NCBI RefSeq assembly: GCF_024139115.2
Contig: NC_085140.1
Coordinates: 229,740,352 to 229,804,351 of the forward strand
DNA length: 64,000 nucleotides
Reading direction: 5' to 3'
Source of the DNA: Armigeres subalbatus
Taxonomy: Eukaryota > Arthropoda > Insecta > Diptera > Culicidae
Shown: one piece after another, positions 10,275 to 22,096 of the stretch
How positions within the stretch are numbered: position 1 is the stretch's first letter
Layout: each line of letters opens with the position of its first letter
Notes under the pieces: generated by a model
Databases searched by the model: none
The model's input: only the letters and a program-made list of their open reading frames with translations
What the model was told of the DNA's origin: nothing
Position numbers and translations under genes: made by a program

Positions 10275-11536
10275 TTTGGAGATAGCAGAGAATATTAATA
10301 TTTGTAACATATTTATCCAATATAGAACTTATCATAAACTTTATATAATTGAAAAAATACTGGAATTTATTTCTGTAGAAATTTTGGTATTTCTTTTTGG
10401 AAAAGTTGTTGCTGATGGACTCTAAACTGTTGAATCCATAACATCAACATTTTTAAAGTATGGCTAGAATTATAAGCTTTTGTTTAAGTCAAGTATAAAG
10501 CTTGAATTGGTTGTACTGGGGCAATGGTCAGGTGTACTTTTGAAATCAGAGATGTGTTGTCGGAACATGGATGTTTTATGAAGGTTTGGAATTGCAGATT
10601 TCCCGGAATATACGGAGGTCATTTCGGTTCATGCTCGGCAATTGCTGCCTGGGTACTTCCCAACCCCCACACGATCTGAGATGTCTTCTCAGGTGTCTGG
10701 TTACAAATTTTGGTTTACCTTACTCCAAGGTACGATACACTGAAAACAAACTTGCTTTTTGAGAGTTACAGATCCACTTGTTTTACGAAAAATACAACAT
10801 TCTTCCATACAACTTTCAAAATAAATCACTTTAACATTAACACTTCGAAGGGACTGCATGTTGACTCACCATAAAAACCATACGATTATGAAGTTTTGTA
10901 CTCGGGTTTTCTGTTACTTGATTGCACCATCACAGGAAAAAATTGTAAGTTGTCATAACGTTGAACGATGCTAAATTAAACATGAAGGCACATTTAACTT
11001 ATAAGCAACTTAATTTAAACAAACAATAAAATTTTGAAAGACGCATTCAAGTTACATGGTGCAAAATATGCAACTTAATGATTTTGTTTCGTGTTTGCAA
11101 CATGAAGTGCAGTTTTCTTTGTTTTTTTGTTTCCTAATGTCAAACACGTGCTGCATTGCAATTTTAATGAAACGTTGATCACAATTCGAACGTTTTTGAC
11201 ATCTTGATGCAACTTTTTCGTGCTTTGATGTTTCTCCAATGCCTTTAATGAAACTGAATAGAAACAAGGTGCATTTTAGGAAGATGTTGGTGTGCTACTT
11301 GGGAATCTAATCTAATCTCATACTTGCGCATCCAATACTTGAAAACATCCTGGAAAATGACGGTTTCTAAATTCCGTCATTTTTATTTTCATTCAGCCAG
11401 GCCAACTACGCAGTATGTACCGCAGAGATGATTTCTAGATACTGAGCGACTTCGGAATTTATAAACCCTTAAAGTCGATCCATATCATAGCTGTCAAGTA
11501 TATTCTTCAATCTTACCCCAACTGATTATGCTCAGC
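10275..11536. other. Unassigned, no gene recognised
   Basis: Only short ORFs (at most 71 codons) without recognisable domains. A recurrent motif of the type GCAACTTAA/ATGCAACTT appears between about 10990 and 11230, as weak imperfect repeats. I see no RNA gene or transposon end. Confidence 0.4.
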
Positions 11537-11544
11537 ACCCATAT

Positions 11545-12263
11545 TAGGATGGCTCAAAAAACACTTTTTCAAATTTTTTGATGGGCCGCCCGTTCATTCG
11601 GCGCTATTTGATGCCCTGATGCTCTGAACGAAATTTCAGCCAAATCGGTCAACGTTTGGGCGGTGCTAAACTCGTTGGAAGTTTATATGGAAAAATGTAT
11701 GCAGAAACATCCAAAAACAGTGATTTGCAGTTGGACGGCACAATTTACGATGAAGAACCATGACACTCATGTTCGACACTCATGTTCTCGAAGAATTAAA
11801 TACAAAATGTTATGCTGAAAACCGCGAGAAGATTAGAGTTTATTAGGCAAAGATATTAGAATTTTACTGGAGTGTTGTAGGGGTGAATTTATTTCTTTTC
11901 AAAGGTAAAAGAAACGAAATTTGCTAAAACACCACTTCAGAGAAATGCTAATAACTTAGCCGGGCAAACTCTAATTTTCTCGCGGTTTTCTGCATAACAT
12001 TCTGTATTAAATTCTTCAAGATCTGAATGACTATCATAGTTCTTCATCGTAAGTTGTGCCGTCCAACTGAAATTCACTGTTTTGGGATGTTTCTGCATAC
12101 ATTTTTGCATATAAACTTCCAACGAGTTTAGCACCGCCCAAACAATGACCGATTTGGCTGAAATTTTGTCCAGAGCATCAGGGCATCAAATAGAACTGAA
12201 TAAGAGGGTGGCCCATCAAAAAAATTTAAAAAAGTTTTTCTCATACTAATTTGAGCCACCCTA
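11545..12263. mobile_element. Foldback hAT-type element, ~330-bp inverted arms
   Basis: A perfect 8-bp duplication, ACCCATAT, flanks it at 11537-11544 and 12264-12271. The termini are TAGGATGGCTC and the complement of TAGGGTGGCTC. The left arm (11545 to about 11870) matches the right arm (about 11935-12263) in reverse complement almost throughout, including GTGCTAAACTCGTTGGAAG and CCGCGAGAA. The short spacer around 11880-11930 is unique. The 65- and 68-codon minus-strand ORFs are within the arms and not genes. Confidence 0.88.
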
Positions 12264-12344
12264 ACCCATATACATATGGAATTCATTAAGAGGGATTCAA
12301 TTCTCACACACTCACTCTTGTGTTCTGAGCCCAAGTCTAATTCC

Positions 12345-12460
12345 TATCGACTTTATTTATTTCTCTATTAGGATTTTGCTGACAGGCAATCCTGGGTCTA
12401 CCTCTGCTGCGATGTCCTACCGGATTCGAGCGTTTGCTTGCAGATTTCGTCTCTGAGTCG
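12345..12460 (-). mobile_element. 3' fragment of the same LINE family as 1271-3623
   Basis: The stretch from CGACTTTATTTATTTCT through GGTCTACCTCTGCTGCGATG to GCAGATTTCGTC corresponds to 2670-2795 of the first LINE, in the same orientation. It covers the end of the ORF on the minus strand and is interrupted by changes. Both ends are lost. Confidence 0.7.
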
Positions 12461-12509
12461 ATTGGTATACAACATCATGGGCCTCCGAGACTTTTATAAA
12501 AAGTTTTGG

Positions 12510-12840
12510 AGTGAAATTATAGCCTTTCGGTACAACTTTGTTGTACGAGAAAGGCAAAAACAAAACCCAAATTTTTTTTTTCGCCCCCTCAATGTTTTTG
12601 GAAAGTGAAGGGGGGGGGGGGGGGACATAATATTTGTATCGGCCGCAAAAAAAAAAAATTATAAAATTTCCGCGGAAAGAAATTTAAATTCGTTCCGTCA
12701 AATTTCGTTTCAAAAGGGACCTTGATTTCGTATCGATTCGAAGTTTCAAAAATAATCTATATTTCGTTTCGTTTTGTTTTCAACCAACATTGACATTTCA
12801 AATTTCGTTTAGTTTCGTTTCGCCAGGAAAAATAGTGTTA
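12510..12840. repeat. Cluster of MITE fragments and poly-G run
   Basis: Three pieces adjoin. An imperfect hairpin GCCTTTCGGTACAAC / GTTGTACGAGAAAGGC lies at 12521-12556. A MITE terminus has a 17-base poly-G run and ATATTTGTATCGGCC (about 12607-12645), complementary to the end at 9812. A patch rich in TTTCGTTTCG/CGAAATTTC lies at about 12660-12830 and is similar in style to 6510-6545. Confidence 0.55.
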
Positions 12841-13104
12841 TCGCATATTCTTACTGAGTACATGTACATGAAGGCTATAGGATCATTCCAAAACCTTAGC
12901 ACTGGTGATACCATCACAAGTGAAGAACTGAGTTCATTTCAAAATTGAAAGAAAAAAATTTAAAAAAATTAACAACTTCTGTCAGATTAATTTAGCTTCA
13001 GTTTTGTTACGTGCATGTAACAAATTGACCTTCGTAAAGTTATATGCTGTTTTAAATTTAAGTGTGCTGTGATTTCATAGTTCATATTTTTATTGGAGAA
13101 TAAG

Positions 13105-13175
13105 AAAATAGTGGCAGCATGGGAATCGAACTCCAGTCCACCGAGTGAGAGCCTATCTTGTTAGCCACTCGGGCA
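13105..13175 (-). mobile_element. tRNA-like SINE head fragment
   Basis: On the minus strand the stretch reads CCCGAGTGGCTAACAAGA (A-box-like), then GGAGTTCGATTCCC (B box) and an acceptor-like end. No SINE body is recognisable downstream. The stems do not pair well enough for a functional tRNA. Confidence 0.55.
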
Positions 13176-13530
13176 TTCTTAATTTTTGGAAAGCGAGTTG
13201 ATTAACGTGTAACAGGTTAAGGGTTCTAGCGATTCATATATTCTTATCATACTAAACGATAGCTTAAATTTATATGACGGTGTTCTTCATGACGTCTTTT
13301 CATAGTATTAGAATTTAACTGAAGTTTTAATTTTTTATCAAAATTCAATTGAATGGGCTTTGCATTCAAACAAACGAAGTGAAAACAAATAATATGTTAC
13401 TGTCCTAAATTGTGTTATCAAACTATTGGCAACAAATACATGTGAATTCTTTTAAAGGCCCATTGAAAAGCGGTGTGGACGAAATAGAGCAATTCCCTTG
13501 AGCAGTCGAGGATGAATAACACCCTGAAGT

Positions 13531-13762
13531 TAGCGTTGGGTCGCTGTAAGCAATGTTCCATTTACGGTTCCATACCAACAGTCGCCAAGTCGCGATTGTC
13601 GCATCGCGTGTGTTTGGGGGAACCTTAAAGGTTTCCTCAGACCTAAGCGAATTCATCGTCGCAGCGACAACTAGTCGCCTTGATTATATCGTTGAGTCGC
13701 TGCAGGCAATGTTTCATTTACGGTTCCATACCAACGGCGACAGAATTGCAGTCGCCAAGAGA
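13531..13762. mobile_element. Two adjacent TTAA-type MITE copies sharing one TTAA
   Basis: The end of one copy (GTGTTTGGGGGAACC) joins the start of a second (AGGTTTCCTCAGACCTAAGCG) through one TTAA at 13625-13628. The first copy is 5'-truncated and the second lacks its far end. A complete copy of the family lies at 42866-43047. TTAA target sites suggest piggyBac-type mobilisation. Confidence 0.7.
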
Positions 13763-13769
13763 TAGAAGT

Positions 13770-14829
13770 GGAAGATTTCTAAAAGGCTATTTCAACAGAC
13801 TTCTAAGCAGAAGTCATCATACCAACAAAGCCCTCCAGAGGTGAGCCAGCCTAGGGCTGCAAGCCTCTTTAATAAAGAATAGAAAAAAAAAACTTAAAAT
13901 AAAGAGCTCGAGCAGGATTATACCCATTTACCAATATAACAGAAGAAATGCACATATTTCCCTCAGTATCTTTGCCAAATCATGCATGTAAAAACAACTA
14001 TTCGAATGCGCTGAACAAATAGGTATATATTATGCTAATAAAATAATTTCATGATTTTACCATGCAACACCAGCATTCAATGTAAATTTTCACACAAGAG
14101 ATAACTGAAATCCTCCAGTCCCGTCATCGATCTGTCCGCAACACCATATTCCACCCTTCAATTATTATCGATGGCTCCCAGATACGGTAGATTAATTTCC
14201 CAATTTTCCCATATCAACATTTGCGTAATACATGAACTTCCGGATACGCCGCAAACCGCCCAACGAATCCAAGCATAGCTAACATGCTTGTTATTCGTAG
14301 TAAATAACAAAGGCTTTTCCCGGTCCGGGCGATTTAGCGTTGCGGGGAAGGGTCTGCCAATCACAGGCACAGGCAGAGATTTGCCACCGCAACGATAAAG
14401 CAATTTCCCGGCTGCTGTCGTTCTTTCCCATATTAAACACGATCATTTATTTCTAAATTTCAATATAAACGATAGCAATAAATCCATCTGCCCACTTGCC
14501 AGCTGGTAGTCTGCGTGAAAAGTGCAAAACAACTTCTTTCGGAGAACCGTGTTGGAATAAAGTAAGAAAGATTCTACTGCCGAGCACAGGGTTGGCGCAG
14601 TTATTGGCAAAAGATTTTTTTTACATTTAATATTATATAAATATGTTTCCTCGCATATGACTTGGGATTATATAAAAGATTTCCTCAATATACACCATAA
14701 AGGAGATGCACATACGAAATTTATTCAATCTTATCTGTGAGACAAATATTATTGTGTTTTGAAATGATATTTGAAAACCTGTTTCATAATAATAGCAATT
14801 CAGCTGTACAGCTAAAAAACCTTTTATCC
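13770..14829. other. Unassigned, no gene recognised
   Basis: The longest ORF (81 codons, minus strand 14158-14403) has no recognisable domain. No tRNA-like box, inverted ends or tandem repeats were found. Confidence 0.4.
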
Positions 14830-14837
14830 ATAGAAAT

Positions 14838-15222
14838 TAGAGATGGGCGTTCAGATCCGGAACCGTTAAAATGATCCGGATCTTTGTTGCTTGTGAATGA
14901 TCCGTAGCTCACTTTTTGAAAGATGTGGTTTACCAGATCAGCAAATCTGACTATTCGTAGGGAAATGTCAAAATGAAAGGTTTTTCGTGGGTTATTTATA
15001 CATGTAATATTATTATTATTAGTATGTATTAGCTTGTGAGCGAGAGAGTGATGAAATGTTTGTATGCACGGGTCAAAAGCATGATCCTGAATGACAACCG
15101 TTTCACCATTTTGCATTCTCCTTACGTATTATTCCAAAGATCCGATCCGTATGAAAGATCCGGATCATTAGATTGAACAACCCAGATCTGATCCGTTCTC
15201 CCATCCGTCTTGCCCATCTCTA
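14838..15222. mobile_element. hAT-type MITE
   Basis: Inverted ends TAGAGATGGGC...GCCCATCTCTA are flanked by ATAGAAAT (14830-14837) and ATAAAAAT (15223-15230), an 8-bp duplication with one mismatch. Subterminal GATCCGGATC-type motifs recur near both ends (14863-14883 and 15138-15165). Length is 385 bp. The 110-codon minus-strand ORF here is not recognised. Confidence 0.8.
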
Positions 15223-15270
15223 ATAAAAATTGCTGTGATCGTAAACATTTCTAAAGTATTCATAACTAGT

Positions 15271-15530
15271 TGACCCGGCAGACGTTGTCCTGCATAGTAG
15301 GCGAAAAGGCGCCTTGCGAACTGCCCATTCGAAATTCCCATACGATTCTTTATTTTAGTTTTTCACGATTTCCTCTACTTCACTAACGATTTTCGACTGA
15401 GAAAATATCATATAAACCCGTCGGAAACGATAACAGTCATATTTGATGAAGGAATGGAGAAAATCCATCCAGCCGTTTTCGAGTTATGCAGATACGAACA
15501 CAGACCATTTCATTTTTATATATAAGATTA
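15271..15530. repeat. Dispersed insect repeat (TTGACCCGGCAGACGTTGTC type)
   Basis: The segment starts TTGACCCGGCAGACGTTGTC. It ends with CCATCCAGCCGTTTTCGAG, then ATACGAACACAGACC and TTTTTATATATAAGATTA. I recall this pair of end motifs as a common interspersed repeat of insects, but I cannot assign its class from the sequence. Confidence 0.5.
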
Positions 15531-15654
15531 GGACGGACAGTTCTATAAATTGAATCTTTCAAGCTAAATACTAAACTACCAGTGAATTTTGTAGTACGGT
15601 AATTATCAAAGTTATCAATAAATTGATCAAATATTATACAGACAAGAGCACTTC

Positions 15655-15935
15655 TTCTTCAACTTCAATGGCTCTACATTTTAAGTGGAGCTTGGTCTGC
15701 TTTTCAACTTAGTATTATATTAGCATTTCCTCAGTTATTAATTGAAAGCTTTTCTATGCCCGCCATTGTATGAGTATGTATCTTGTGTGGCAAGTACAAT
15801 GAATACACTAAGCCCAGGGTGTCGAGAAAGTTGCCAACCCGAAAACATCCTAGACCGGACCGAGAATCTAACTCGCCATTTCCAGATTGGTAATCCTACG
15901 CCTTTGCTCACAAGGCCTTAGGAGACTCCCCTGAG
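15655..15935 (-). mobile_element. Diverged tRNA-derived SINE, Feilai-related layout
   Basis: Read on the minus strand it begins GGAGTCTCCTAAGGCCTTGTG. It continues to a B-box-like GAGTTAGATTCTCGG, GGTCTAGGATGTTTTCGGG, TCTCGACACCCTGGGC and an AGAAGAAG-type tail near 15655. Order and wording parallel the SINEs at 17387-17669 and elsewhere, but identity is low. It is probably a sister family. Confidence 0.6.
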
Positions 15936-17373
15936 ACCCCAAACTGATTATAAAGTTTAATACCAAGATCATCCAAAACTCTTATGTTTAGTCGATTTGG
16001 AGGTCCTCGGACATTGTTTGAAAGCTTAGCTGGTCATGAGATACAATTGTGTAATACAGAACAATGCTCAGAGTAGTGAAAAAAAGATTACAACTCAAAA
16101 AGTACAAAAAATGGATAGAGAATCAAACCCGTATCCTCCAGCTTTATCTAACGCACTACTTTCTGCACATTTCACCGGGATGTGGTTTTGTTTCTAGCCG
16201 ACCCTGCATATGCGAATAAGCCACTGCCAATAAACGGGTTGATGAACACAAGATGAAGGGAAAGGCGAAACTAATTTATACGAAAGAAGAAAAAACTGAA
16301 TCAAATAAATTGTGTGTCTGTAATCAGCCCAATAAATTCATCACATGATTCTCTCTTAATATATTTGCTATCCGACGAGATTTGGTTCAATCGCTCGAGC
16401 TACCGTTTGGGCGACGGAAAACTGTGCGGTGGAATAAAGGAAGGAAAACTTTACTGACGTGTATATTTCAACTCCCGTATAAGCGGAGCGCTTTATTAGT
16501 ACATAATGGACGGATTTCTGCTTCTTATGTATTGTCGGGCGGGACCAGGTGGAACTGCAAGTTGTGTGTTGATGTCGGTAATAAGGACGAAAGATTTCTG
16601 CCTGCTGCTTGTGGTGTGGAAATAGAAGCCATGTTGATGAACGCTGAATCCTGCTTGACAAATAGCTTGATTAAGTGGTTACAGCGGATGTTATCAAGAG
16701 AGAATGGCTTATTTGTTCTTCCGAAATAAAGTCATTAAAAACTATTTTTATAATGTGTTAGAGCCCAATAACTCAAATAGAAACTATATTCATAGTACAG
16801 CTTCATTAAGTAGGTTTAAAATTAAGCCAAAAGAAGACAAATAGAACCAATGATCGGCGTACGCAAAATCCAAAAAAAAATTCTTTTTAATAACTATCGG
16901 AAACATTGATTCTACATTTCATATGGCCTAATATCATTCAATTTGAATCATAAATTTACATAAAACGTTATTTATTTGAATTATCAGCTTCTAGCCTATT
17001 GTAAAATGGTCCAGCACTTTTCAAATTCGCAGAGTTATGATAAAATAATTCAAATAACGGTCATAAATGATGTAGCATATTTTTGCTTTAACCCCTCCCC
17101 ATCGTAGCATTTCGTCACAAACTTAGATATCCCCTCCCTATAAATGACTTAGTTTTTTGGTATACCAACTATTTAAATTGATCTTCTATAGCGTTTTGAC
17201 TCGTGTTTAAATGGCTATTCTGGCTATCTTCGTGTATTTTTTTCCATATGATCTTGAATGCGTTTGTAATCTTGATCCTCAGTGCAGAAAATGATAAAAG
17301 TCTTATTTGTAGGGCACTAAAACGCCATAAGTATGATTCAACTGATTTTATGCTTTGAGATACCCAAAAATAG
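15936..17373. other. Unassigned; overlapping ORFs near 16.4-16.7 kb
   Basis: The ORFs at 16368-16661 (minus, 97 codons) and 16382-16729 (plus, 115 codons) lie on opposite strands of one GC-richer patch. Neither resembles a known protein. Near 17035-17160 are CCCCTCCCC-type blocks with AAATGATGTAGC / AAATGACTTAG, perhaps a decayed MITE. Nothing else is supported. Confidence 0.4.
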
Positions 17374-17386
17374 AAATTTATCGTTT

Positions 17387-17669
17387 CTTCTTCTTCTTCT
17401 TCATTGGCATTACATCCCCCACTGGGACATTGCCGCCTTGCAGCTTTAAGCACTTCCACAGTTATTAACTGCGAGGTTTCTAAGCCAGGTTACCATTTCT
17501 GCATTCGTATATCATGAGGCTAACACGATGATACTTTATGCCCAGGGAAGTCGAGACAATTTCCAATCCGAAAATTGTCTAGACCGGCACCGGGAATCGA
17601 ACCCAGACACCCTCAGCATGGTCTTGCTTTGTAGCCGCGCATCTTACCGCACGGCTAAGGAGAGCCCCT
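17387..17669 (-). mobile_element. Feilai-like tRNA-derived SINE, complete
   Basis: AAATTTATCGTTT is duplicated at 17374-17386 and 17670-17682. Minus-strand order: GGGGCTCTCCTTAGCCGTG (head with A-box), GCGCGGCTACAAAGCAAGAC, B box GGGTTCGATTCCCGGTG, conserved middle with GTCTCGACTTCCCTGGGC, and a GAA-repeat tail. This is the best-bounded copy of the window's commonest SINE. The Feilai name is from memory of the Aedes family and needs a search. Confidence 0.88.
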
Positions 17670-17892
17670 AAATTTATCGTTTGTGTATGGTCTATGAGTT
17701 CTACATTGAATATTTTTTGGATCGAATTTTTCGGGAAGTTTGTTGCTTTCCAAATTTTTAAGTTTTCATCCTGGTATGAATTCTTAAGCGGGTATAAAGT
17801 TTAAAAAATAGAAAATAGAGAAGTAAACTTTAATTTTAATTTGCGCCATTGAGTGACATATTCAGGCTATTGACATCCTATTGTTCAGCCCA

Positions 17893-18200
17893 TCGCCATA
17901 TATAGCCCCGGGCTATAATTTTTTCATACCTCGGGTACTTATTCAAAAGGACGTATGTAATTTTGTAAACAAAGATTCAAACGTCGAATTGTCCAATCTG
18001 ATAGCCCTCCCACGCAAACCATCACCGCAGACAGGTAGGGGAAGCTTTCGGCTATCTGTTGGGGGTGTTGGTTTGCGTGGGAGTGCCATCGGATAAATGG
18101 ACGTTTCAATCTTTGTTTACAAAATCACATACGTCCTTTTGAATAAGCACCTGAGATACTGCATTTCAATGATGACAGCGGGCTATATCTATTGATGATG
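17893..18200. mobile_element. Foldback MITE with ~90-bp or longer arms
   Basis: The left arm (17932-18025) contains ACTTATTCAAAAGGACGTAT, TTTGTAAACAAAGATT and CTCCCACGCAAACC. The same motifs run inverted at 18065-18150. Weaker pairing extends outward to about 17893 (TATATAGCCC) and 18200 (GGGCTATAT). No target duplication was fixed. Confidence 0.75.
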
Positions 18201-18539
18201 ATGACACCGCGCTTGTCACCGGCTTGGGCATATTGCAAAGACTTGCATGCTGACACGCATTTGCACCGAGCAAGTTACCATTGCTTTTCAATTATCGACA
18301 TTAAATAATTTTAGTTGGAACCTGAGCTGAGATGTTGAGGCAAAGTGAACATTATTGCCTTGTTCGAATGATATTCAATCGTAACATCACATACCAACAG
18401 ATATAACACATTGAACATTCACTCATAAAACCCATCGTCAAACACACAAACGACATCTGTTGTTTGCACTAAGTTGCGAGAATCACGAACCAGATGGCGG
18501 TAGTGAGCAAACGTCAAACTAGAGCAAATCCCATGCGCG

Positions 18540-18786
18540 CGCCAAGAGTGATCTATTGTTCAACTAAAGACAGGAGAGACAGGAACACCGTCTTCGACCA
18601 GAGGTCGTACAGACTGAACACTCAACACCCAGCATTAGACAACGGACACATAACACCTTGTGGACCAGGGGAGAATTTTTCGATCACGAAAAGTTTCCTC
18701 CTTACCGGGGCGGGAATCGAACCCACACTCCATAACACATGCGTCTAGACGATTGACGTCGCTAACCACACGGCCACGAAGCCCAC
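18540..18786 (-). mobile_element. tRNA-derived SINE
   Basis: The minus strand starts GTGGGCTTCGTGGCCGTGTG. It carries an A-box-like TGGTTAGCGACG and B box GGTTCGATTCCCG, followed by a tRNA-unrelated body running to about 18540. The 84-codon plus-strand ORF across it is incidental. Ends are approximate. Confidence 0.7.
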
Positions 18787-18789
18787 TAA

Positions 18790-19198
18790 AGAAGCCCAGA
18801 GAAGATAATTTAAATTGATCAGTAAATCACTGAACAATGAGAATTTTACGAGTGTTATGTCTGTGTGTCTGGCTCAGTTGGTAAGATATTCGACTGTAAT
18901 CAACATGTCCTGATATCGGATCACGCAAAAACTGCAAATGCAATCACTCTTGTAAAAAACAAAACAAAAAAGAGTACCAAATTTAGTAATAAGAAATTAA
19001 CATTAGGAGATGCAACGCCCCAAATGCAAAAATGATGCAGGCACCCCAAAATACGAAAACGACATACGGAGAAAAAAGGCTTTGGAAGGCTTTGTTCTAT
19101 TATTGCCAGGAAGTTTTTGTTGACCAAATTTTAGGAAATTTGGCCACAGTATTCTTTAATATGCAAAGAATGCTTGGGACAAATTTGAGCATAATTAG
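18790..19198. other. Unassigned; weak tRNA-like motif
   Basis: At about 18852-18910 TCTGGCTCAGTTGGTAAG resembles an A box, but the expected B box is degraded (ATATCGGATCACG). No gene is seen in the rest. Confidence 0.35.
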
Positions 19199-19320
19199 TT
19201 CGTCATGAGGCGAGTTTGTACAATCCCATTGAATTCCACCACTTCAATGGGATTGTACAAACTCGTCTTATGACGTCTAATGATTCCACTAAAAAGCTCA
19301 AAATAATTTTCTTAATAATT
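19199..19320. mobile_element. Short palindrome related to the 10-kb palindrome
   Basis: GAGTTTGTACAATCCCATTG and its complement are separated by AATTCCACCACTT. The right side continues CTTATGACGTC and CCACTAAAAAGCTCAAAA, matching in inverted orientation the left shoulder of the element at 9976-10262. It is an internally deleted relative. Confidence 0.7.
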
Positions 19321-19469
19321 ATGTTATAGAAATCCCCCTGACAATAATAGAACAAAACCCAAAGCCTTTATTTTTTCTACACAATATTTTTTTATTATTT
19401 TAGTTGCTAATTATCTAATACATGCATTCATCTCTTATACTATGCGCTCCATGTTTTCTTAACACTATC

Positions 19470-19666
19470 TGTGCAATTCAACATCGCACATACGAATCAC
19501 CCATCATGTTTACATTGCTTGCACTCGCGACTGACCTCGTGATGAAGGAAGAATTGACTGACCGCGAATGTGTCTCATGCATGCGATGGCTGCTACGATC
19601 TGTCATGTGACTGAAGAACAGTATATTAGACTTGTTCATGTTTATAGGCCTGTCCAACGCCACACA
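19470..19666 (-). repeat. Long terminal repeat (3' LTR in element orientation)
   Basis: On the minus strand it begins TGTGTGGCGTTGG and ends GTTGAATTGCACA, with a TATAAAC box about 25 bp from the start. The polypurine tract lies immediately before it in element orientation. Confidence 0.92.
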
Positions 19667-20159
19667 TCTCCCCTCTTCTCTAAAAAAATAACGACTGGCA
19701 TCTATGTTTAAAGAAAAAATAACTTTACCGACATATTATTAATGATGGGAATACTCTCTCACAATGATAAAAAAGGCATCTTGAACCATTCCCGTGCAGT
19801 GTTAACTCGCAATGGAAACACTATTTTTAATAACCCTTTTTTGCTTCTAGTAAAAATCATCAGTACTAGTACTACCTTTACTTTCTTTGAGCACACGTCT
19901 ATTTCAATATGTAACTATAAATGTCAAACAACCAGCAACAAAAACTACAAACCCATCCGGAAAAGTATCGATAAACTCTTCTTAACTATAGGTGGATATC
20001 TTTTCTCAATGCAATCAATCTCCACGAGCACCTTACGAATCCACGATAAAATCTGAATTCTTGTGGATTCAACTTTCATAAATTCTAATTCTACCATTGT
20101 GGAGAAATTAAAATCTTGCCTGCGGACGTTCTACTACAAAGTTCTCACCATTTCGGTCT

Positions 20160-20995
20160 GTAGTAATACTATTCTTCTTGCGGGCGTCCCACCAACGCAG
20201 AGGAAGAATCTACTGAATGCGGGCGTCCCACCACGCTGAATTGTGATCATTCCGATCCACAATAACACCATTCTTCTTGCGGGCGTCCCACCAACGCAGA
20301 GGAAGAATCTACTGAATGCGGGCGTCCCACCACGCTGGATTGTGATCATTCCGATCCACAATAACACCATTCTTCTTGCGGGCGTCCCACCAACGCAGAG
20401 GAAGAATCTACTGAATGCGGGCGTCCCACCACGCTGAATTGTGATCATTCCGATCCTCAATAACACCATTCTTCTTGCGGGCGTCCCACCAACGCAGAGG
20501 AAGAATCTACTGAATGCGGGCGTCCCACCACGCTGAAGTGTGATCATTCCGATCCACAATAACACCATTCTTCTTGCGGGCGTCCCACCAACGCAGAGGA
20601 AGAATCTACTGAATGCGGGCGTCCCACCACGCTGAATTGTGATCATTTCGATCCACAATAACACCATTCTTCTTGCGGGCGTCCCACCAACGCAGAGGAA
20701 GAATCTACTGAATGCGGGCGTCCCACCACGCTGAATTGTGATCATTTCGATCCACAATAACACCATTCTTCTTGCGGGCGTCCCACCAACGCAGAGGAAT
20801 AATCTACTGAATGCGGGCGTCCCACCACGCTGAATTGTGATCATTTCGATCCACAATAACACCATTCTTCTTGCGGGCGTCCCACAAACGCAGAGGAAGA
20901 ATCTACTGAATGCGGGCGTCCCACCACCCTGAATTGTGATCATTCCAATCCACAATAACATCATTCTTCTTGCGGGCGTCCCACCAACACAGAAG
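20160..20995 (-). repeat. 99-bp tandem array inside the LTR element
   Basis: Eight full units of 99 bp plus partial ends; units start at about 20173, 20272, 20371 and so on. Each unit holds two related GCGGGCGTCCCACCA blocks. Because 99 is 33 codons and one frame has no stop, a 276-codon minus-strand ORF (20134-20964) runs through it, repeating WIEMITIQRGGTPAFSR. There is no start context, domain or codon evidence that it is translated. Confidence 0.9.
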
Positions 20996-21899
20996 AAAAA
21001 ACACTTGAACGCGGGTGTCTTTTCATGCTTAACTAAAACAATAAAACTCTCTTTATTGAACTCCTCGCTGAACTAACATCCTTAAATTTTTCAACAGAAA
21101 GATCAACAAAATTCAAAAAATATTTTAACGAATTTTTGGCAACACAGGCCACCAACAAAATTTACCTAATCGAAATATTGCTTTCTAAGCACAATACATC
21201 TAATCCACGCGGCATTGCAGATATTTTATATCACAGTATCATTCGATTTCACTACACTCAAATACAAGGAGCATTGCGATTGCGTATTTTCAAGAAGAAA
21301 ATTCTGAAAACAACAACATTGAACATAACACATAGTTTTGAAAATTGAACTTATAAATAGTAATTTATGGAATAACTCTTTCTCATAAGTAAATTTCAAA
21401 TTTTCATACGTCTTACTGAAAATAACTCCTATACTTTTTCAGTGGTACTTTAAATTTTATCAATAATTTTATTTTGTGTGTATTGATAATCACACTTTAA
21501 TTTAAAAATCCTTACTAAAACCGGTTCATATCGCCTTGCTCCGAAGTTAATCATCTTTCACCCATTGCACACTTGGAATAATCCATCAACAAACAAATCC
21601 TACTCTACTCTTCTACTACTCTATTTAACTAATCTGAAGAAAACCTTACGAAAGTTACTCTGTTTTACATACCAATCAAAGAGTATGAACCATAAAATGC
21701 CAGCACATAAACGTCCCAAACATCCGATGTTTTCCAAATGTCCAAGAACAGCATCCAACGGCTTTGCAAAAAAAAAAGCTTCGCCGCTTTTTCGGCTTCC
21801 CGTGAAGTTCGTTCAAAACTGCTAAGCACACATTTTTACACAACATGATGGGTGATTCCACAAGCAACGCCAGCACACACTCCTGGCAGGATCGCCAAA

Positions 21900-22096
21900 T
21901 GTGCAATTCAACATCGCACATACGAATCACCCATCATGTTTACATTGCTTGCACTCGCGACTGACCTCGTGATGAAGGAAGAATTGACTGACCGCGAATG
22001 TGTCTCATGCATGCGATGGCTGCTACGATCTGTCATGTGACTGAAGAACAGTATATTAGACTTGTTCATGTTTATAGGCCTGTCCAACGCCACACA
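21900..22096 (-). repeat. Long terminal repeat (5' LTR in element orientation)
   Basis: The sequence matches 19470-19666 at every position I compared. It is followed, in element orientation, by the primer-binding-type sequence at about 21880-21899. Confidence 0.92.

Larger units (their letters stand above)
19470..22096 (-). mobile_element. Non-autonomous LTR retrotransposon, young
   Basis: Two 197-bp LTRs are identical by eye and flanked by the 5-bp duplication CTATC (19465-19469, 22097-22101). Orientation is minus. Just inside the right LTR the minus strand reads TTTGGCGATCCTGCCAGGAG, a tRNA primer-binding-type TGG start. Just inside the left LTR is a polypurine tract, AGAGAAGAGGGGAGA. The ~2.2-kb interior has no gag or pol, only a 99-bp tandem array and AT-rich sequence. 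BEL/Pao-type ancestry is a guess. Identical LTRs imply recent insertion, and enzymes must come from another element. Confidence 0.92.

Noticed and set aside
16120..16170. tRNA-like SINE head near AGAATCAAACCCG
   Set aside because: Only a weak B-box-like match on the minus strand; no A box or body.
20134..20964. 276-codon minus-strand ORF as a gene
   Set aside because: It is an 8-fold repeat of 33 codons because the 99-bp unit is a multiple of three; no domain or start context, and it lies in the non-coding interior of an LTR element.
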